Assembly: GCF_000220705.2 (NCBI RefSeq)
Contig: NZ_CP023202.1
Coordinates: forward strand, 372,001 to 436,000
Source of the DNA: Streptomyces xinghaiensis S187
Lineage (GTDB): Bacteria > Actinomycetota > Actinomycetes > Streptomycetales > Streptomycetaceae
DNA: 64,000 nucleotides
Direction of reading: 5' to 3'
Shown piece after piece: positions 62,040 through 64,000 of this stretch (position 1 is its first letter; each line of letters begins with the position of its first letter). A model generated the notes under the pieces. That model did no database searches. It had not been told where the DNA came from and saw only the letters and a list, made by a program, of their open reading frames with translations. The translations under genes were made by a program, and so were the position numbers.

Positions 62040-62179
62040 CCCGCTGACGGTCCGCCGCGCGGAATGGCGCGGACCGGCTCCCGGAAGCACCGTGACGACG
62101 CACGAGCCGCCCAGTGCTTTCGCCCGGTGAGGAGCGGCGGGCTTCCCGTCAGTCGCGGGATGTGCCCGCCGCCCGTCCG

Positions 62180-63265
62180 TCACCAGTCCCCGTCCTGGAC
62201 CGGTGAACCCTGTTGCGGCGCGTCGCCGAGCGGGTGGGTCTGGTGCGGGGACGGGGGCTGCCAGGGCGTGTGGTCGTCGCCCAGCCACTCGCCCACCGGC
62301 TTGACCCCGCCCAGGGTGTCCGTGGGCGCCAGGTCGGCCGCGTCCTCGTCGTAGTAGTCGTACCAGGGCAGGCCGGCGCGGGTGTACGCGGCGCGGTCCA
62401 CGGGGGACGGGGGCGGTTCCTCGCCGGTGATGCGGCGCCACTCCGGCGGGGTCACCAGGTGGACGAAGACGCGGCCGGCCGGCTCCTCCGACCAGTCGGA
62501 GAGCGGCCGGTCGTCCCGGTACACCTCCTGGCGCATCGAGCCGCCGACGCCCAGACCCATGGCCGCCGCCGCACGCGGGGCCGCCGCGCCGGGGGCCGGG
62601 GGCGCTCCGGCGGGCGCGGCCGCGGCGGCGAAAGCGGGCCCGCCGGCTCCGGCGGAGCCGGGAGGGGGCGCCGCGCTCCGGTACCGGGCGCGTACGGCCG
62701 CCTGGCGCTCGGCACGCCGGCGCTGCTCCTCGCGCCACACCGCCAGCGCCGGGCCGGAGAGGGGGAAGGACTGGAGTTGCACGCCGCCCCAGGTCTCCTC
62801 GCCGGTCACCTGGCCCTCCACCGTGGCGCCCATGCCCAGCGGCACGGCGACGAACTGACGCACCTTCCCCTTGCCGGAGTTGATGCCGTCCAGCCAGGGC
62901 TGCCGGGGCAGGACCACGTAGTTCTGCGGCGTGCGCCGCAGCCCGGCTGTCCACGGCTCGCCGGAGACGGCGCACACCTTGCCGACGCCGACCTGGAGCG
63001 CGGCCGGTTCCGCGCTGCCCGCGAAGCTCAGCCACATCGCCTCCCGCAGATACACGGGCAGCAGCACCCCGCCGCGCTCCCGCATCGCCCGCGGCACGGT
63101 GCCGGCATGGTCCTCGACGCGGCGCACGGGGAACTCGCCGAGGCCGGGCGGCAGCGGATGCGTCCCGGTCTCGGGCAGGCGCAGCGTCCGGATGAAGCGG
63201 ACCCTCACCCCGCCGCCCAGCAGCAGGCTGTTCCCGTCGATCCGCACCGCGCCGTGTCCGGCCAT
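62180..63265 (-). CDS. Conserved actinobacterial protein of unknown function
   Basis: 361-aa protein, two parts separated by an Ala/Pro/Gly linker. N-terminal: IDGNSLLLGGGVRVRFIRTL, LREAMWLSFAGS, LQVGVGKVCAVSGEPWTAGLR, KVRQFVAVPLGMGATVEGQVTGEE. C-terminal: MGLGVGGSMRQEVYRD, WYDYYDEDAADL and WLGDDHTPWQPP. Families with this layout are typical of Streptomyces and lack a known role. Start ATG after GGGAGGGGACGG. Confidence 0.75.
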   Translation of the reverse strand: MAGHGAVRIDGNSLLLGGGVRVRFIRTLRLPETGTHPLPPGLGEFPVRRVEDHAGTVPRAMRERGGVLLPVYLREAMWLSFAGSAEPAALQVGVGKVCAVSGEPWTAGLRRTPQNYVVLPRQPWLDGINSGKGKVRQFVAVPLGMGATVEGQVTGEETWGGVQLQSFPLSGPALAVWREEQRRRAERQAAVRARYRSAAPPPGSAGAGGPAFAAAAAPAGAPPAPGAAAPRAAAAMGLGVGGSMRQEVYRDDRPLSDWSEEPAGRVFVHLVTPPEWRRITGEEPPPSPVDRAAYTRAGLPWYDYYDEDAADLAPTDTLGGVKPVGEWLGDDHTPWQPPSPHQTHPLGDAPQQGSPVQDGDW

Positions 63266-63536
63266 GCCGTCCCCTCCCGTTCCCGCCCCTCGGCCCGCGT
63301 GTCCGCAAAGCCGTCTCCCGGTGCCTACCACGACGTACGGCCCGGAGCGGTTCCCTTCCGGGCAGCCGCCCGGGCCCGGGGAACGCCCCGCGTGCCCGCC
63401 GGGACAGCCGCCGCCGCGCGGCCGGGGGGACGCGGTACGCCTCCGCCCGGTGGTGCGCCTCCACGGCCGGGCAACCCTTTCTGCCTACTCTCCCGTCATT
63501 ACCCCCATCGGACATCACATCAGGAGAGATGCACAG

Positions 63537-64000
63537 ATGCCCCTAGTGACCGTCGGCCGTGAGAACAGCACCGACATCGAGCTCTACTACGAGGACCACG
63601 GCGACCCCGCCGGACAGCCGGTGGTCCTGATCCACGGCTACCCGCTGGACGGCGACTCCTGGGAGAAGCAGCTCCCGGCCCTGCTCGCGGCCGGGTACCG
63701 GGTGATCACATACGACCGCCGCGGTTTCGGCCGTTCCGGCCGGCCCACCACCGGCTACGACTACGACACCTTCACCGCCGACCTGCACACCCTCATGACC
63801 ACCCTGGACCTGCGGAACGCGGTCCTCGCCGGGTTCTCCATGGGCAGCGGCGAGGTCGGCCGCTACCTGGCCACCCACGGCTCGGAGCGGGTGGCCAAGG
63901 CCGCCTTCCTCGCCTGTCTGGAGCCCTATCTGCTCAAGACCGACGACAACCCGGCCGGGGTGGACGGCGAGGTCTTCGAGGAGATCGCGGCCGCGGTGAG
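63537..64000 (+). CDS. Alpha/beta hydrolase, chloroperoxidase-like (cut by right edge)
   Basis: N-terminal 154 residues. HGYPLDGDSW oxyanion region, DRRGFGRSGRP, nucleophile elbow LAGFSMGSGEVGRYLA (Ser). The GFSMG elbow and ALLAAGYRVITYDRRGFG are typical of cofactor-free haloperoxidase-fold esterases. CAGGAGAG precedes the ATG. The frame is open to the window end; the acid and His are outside. Confidence 0.88.
   Translation, partial: MPLVTVGRENSTDIELYYEDHGDPAGQPVVLIHGYPLDGDSWEKQLPALLAAGYRVITYDRRGFGRSGRPTTGYDYDTFTADLHTLMTTLDLRNAVLAGFSMGSGEVGRYLATHGSERVAKAAFLACLEPYLLKTDDNPAGVDGEVFEEIAAAV

Overview
The window is high-GC actinobacterial DNA, most likely from Streptomyces or a close relative. Pointers are the very high GC third positions, many GTG and occasional TTG starts, an XRE-DUF397 gene pair, an ALF-repeat secreted protein, a Stealth-family transferase, a monomeric isocitrate dehydrogenase, an NsdA-like HTH-TPR regulator, an RsbW-like ATPase with a SpoIIE-type phosphatase nearby, and three OmpR-type two-component systems. 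No rRNA, tRNA, CRISPR array or intact transposon was recognised. The left-edge gene (hypF) and right-edge gene (alpha/beta hydrolase) are cut by the window.

Layout. 1-9.2 kb: a same-strand [NiFe]-hydrogenase locus of group 3b (NADP-linked, four-subunit) type: hypF(partial)-hypC-usp-hydB-hydG-hydD-hydA-hypD-hypE. HydB and HydG carry electrons to and from NAD(P), HydD and HydA form the Ni-Fe core, and HypF/C/D/E build the Fe(CN)2CO ligand set. hypA, hypB and the large-subunit endopeptidase are not in view. 9.3-11.3 kb: a MarR regulator divergent from an FAD monooxygenase, with shared operator-like palindromes. 11.5-15.9 kb: a copper locus (YcnI-like protein, His-containing membrane protein, CopC-CopD fusion). 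16-19.2 kb: a two-component system divergent from a secreted ferritin-like DUF2202 protein.

19.3-24.2 kb: an accessory-looking block of visibly lower GC, with a secreted I36-type protein, a small membrane protein, an HTH-TPR regulator, an HTH-less paralogue of that regulator and an alpha/beta hydrolase. 24.2-27.4 kb: a Stealth-type sugar-phosphate transferase between two copies of a ~177-bp hairpin-bearing direct repeat. 27.4-33.6 kb: two divergent APH-type kinases, a frameshifted barstar-like gene, an MFS transporter, a membrane-anchored unknown, and an XRE regulator coupled to a DUF397 protein whose core is triplicated as three 60-bp repeats. 33.9-37.8 kb: GNAT acetyltransferase, ALF-repeat protein, RsbW-like ATPase, SpoIIE-type phosphatase and a small unknown.

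38.4-44.1 kb: DUF4956 membrane protein, VTC-domain protein (polyphosphate polymerase family) and two tandem secreted CotH-kinase proteins with chitobiase-type domains. This is the most coherent candidate for an under-described pathway (surface protein phosphorylation tied to polyphosphate). 44.3-48.4 kb: a GH43-like glycosidase, AraC regulator, lipoprotein and a secreted I36-like protein. 48.6-52.2 kb: a peptidoglycan-binding-domain protein, a second two-component system, a small unknown and a transporter remnant. 52.4-56.4 kb: NADP-isocitrate dehydrogenase, a DUF6247-RelE-like pair, a plasmid-stabilisation-like protein and an orphan DUF397 gene. 56.5-61.5 kb: a broken methyltransferase, then an ABC exporter followed by a third two-component system. 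61.6-64 kb: a third I36-type secreted protein, a conserved unknown and the start of a chloroperoxidase-like hydrolase.
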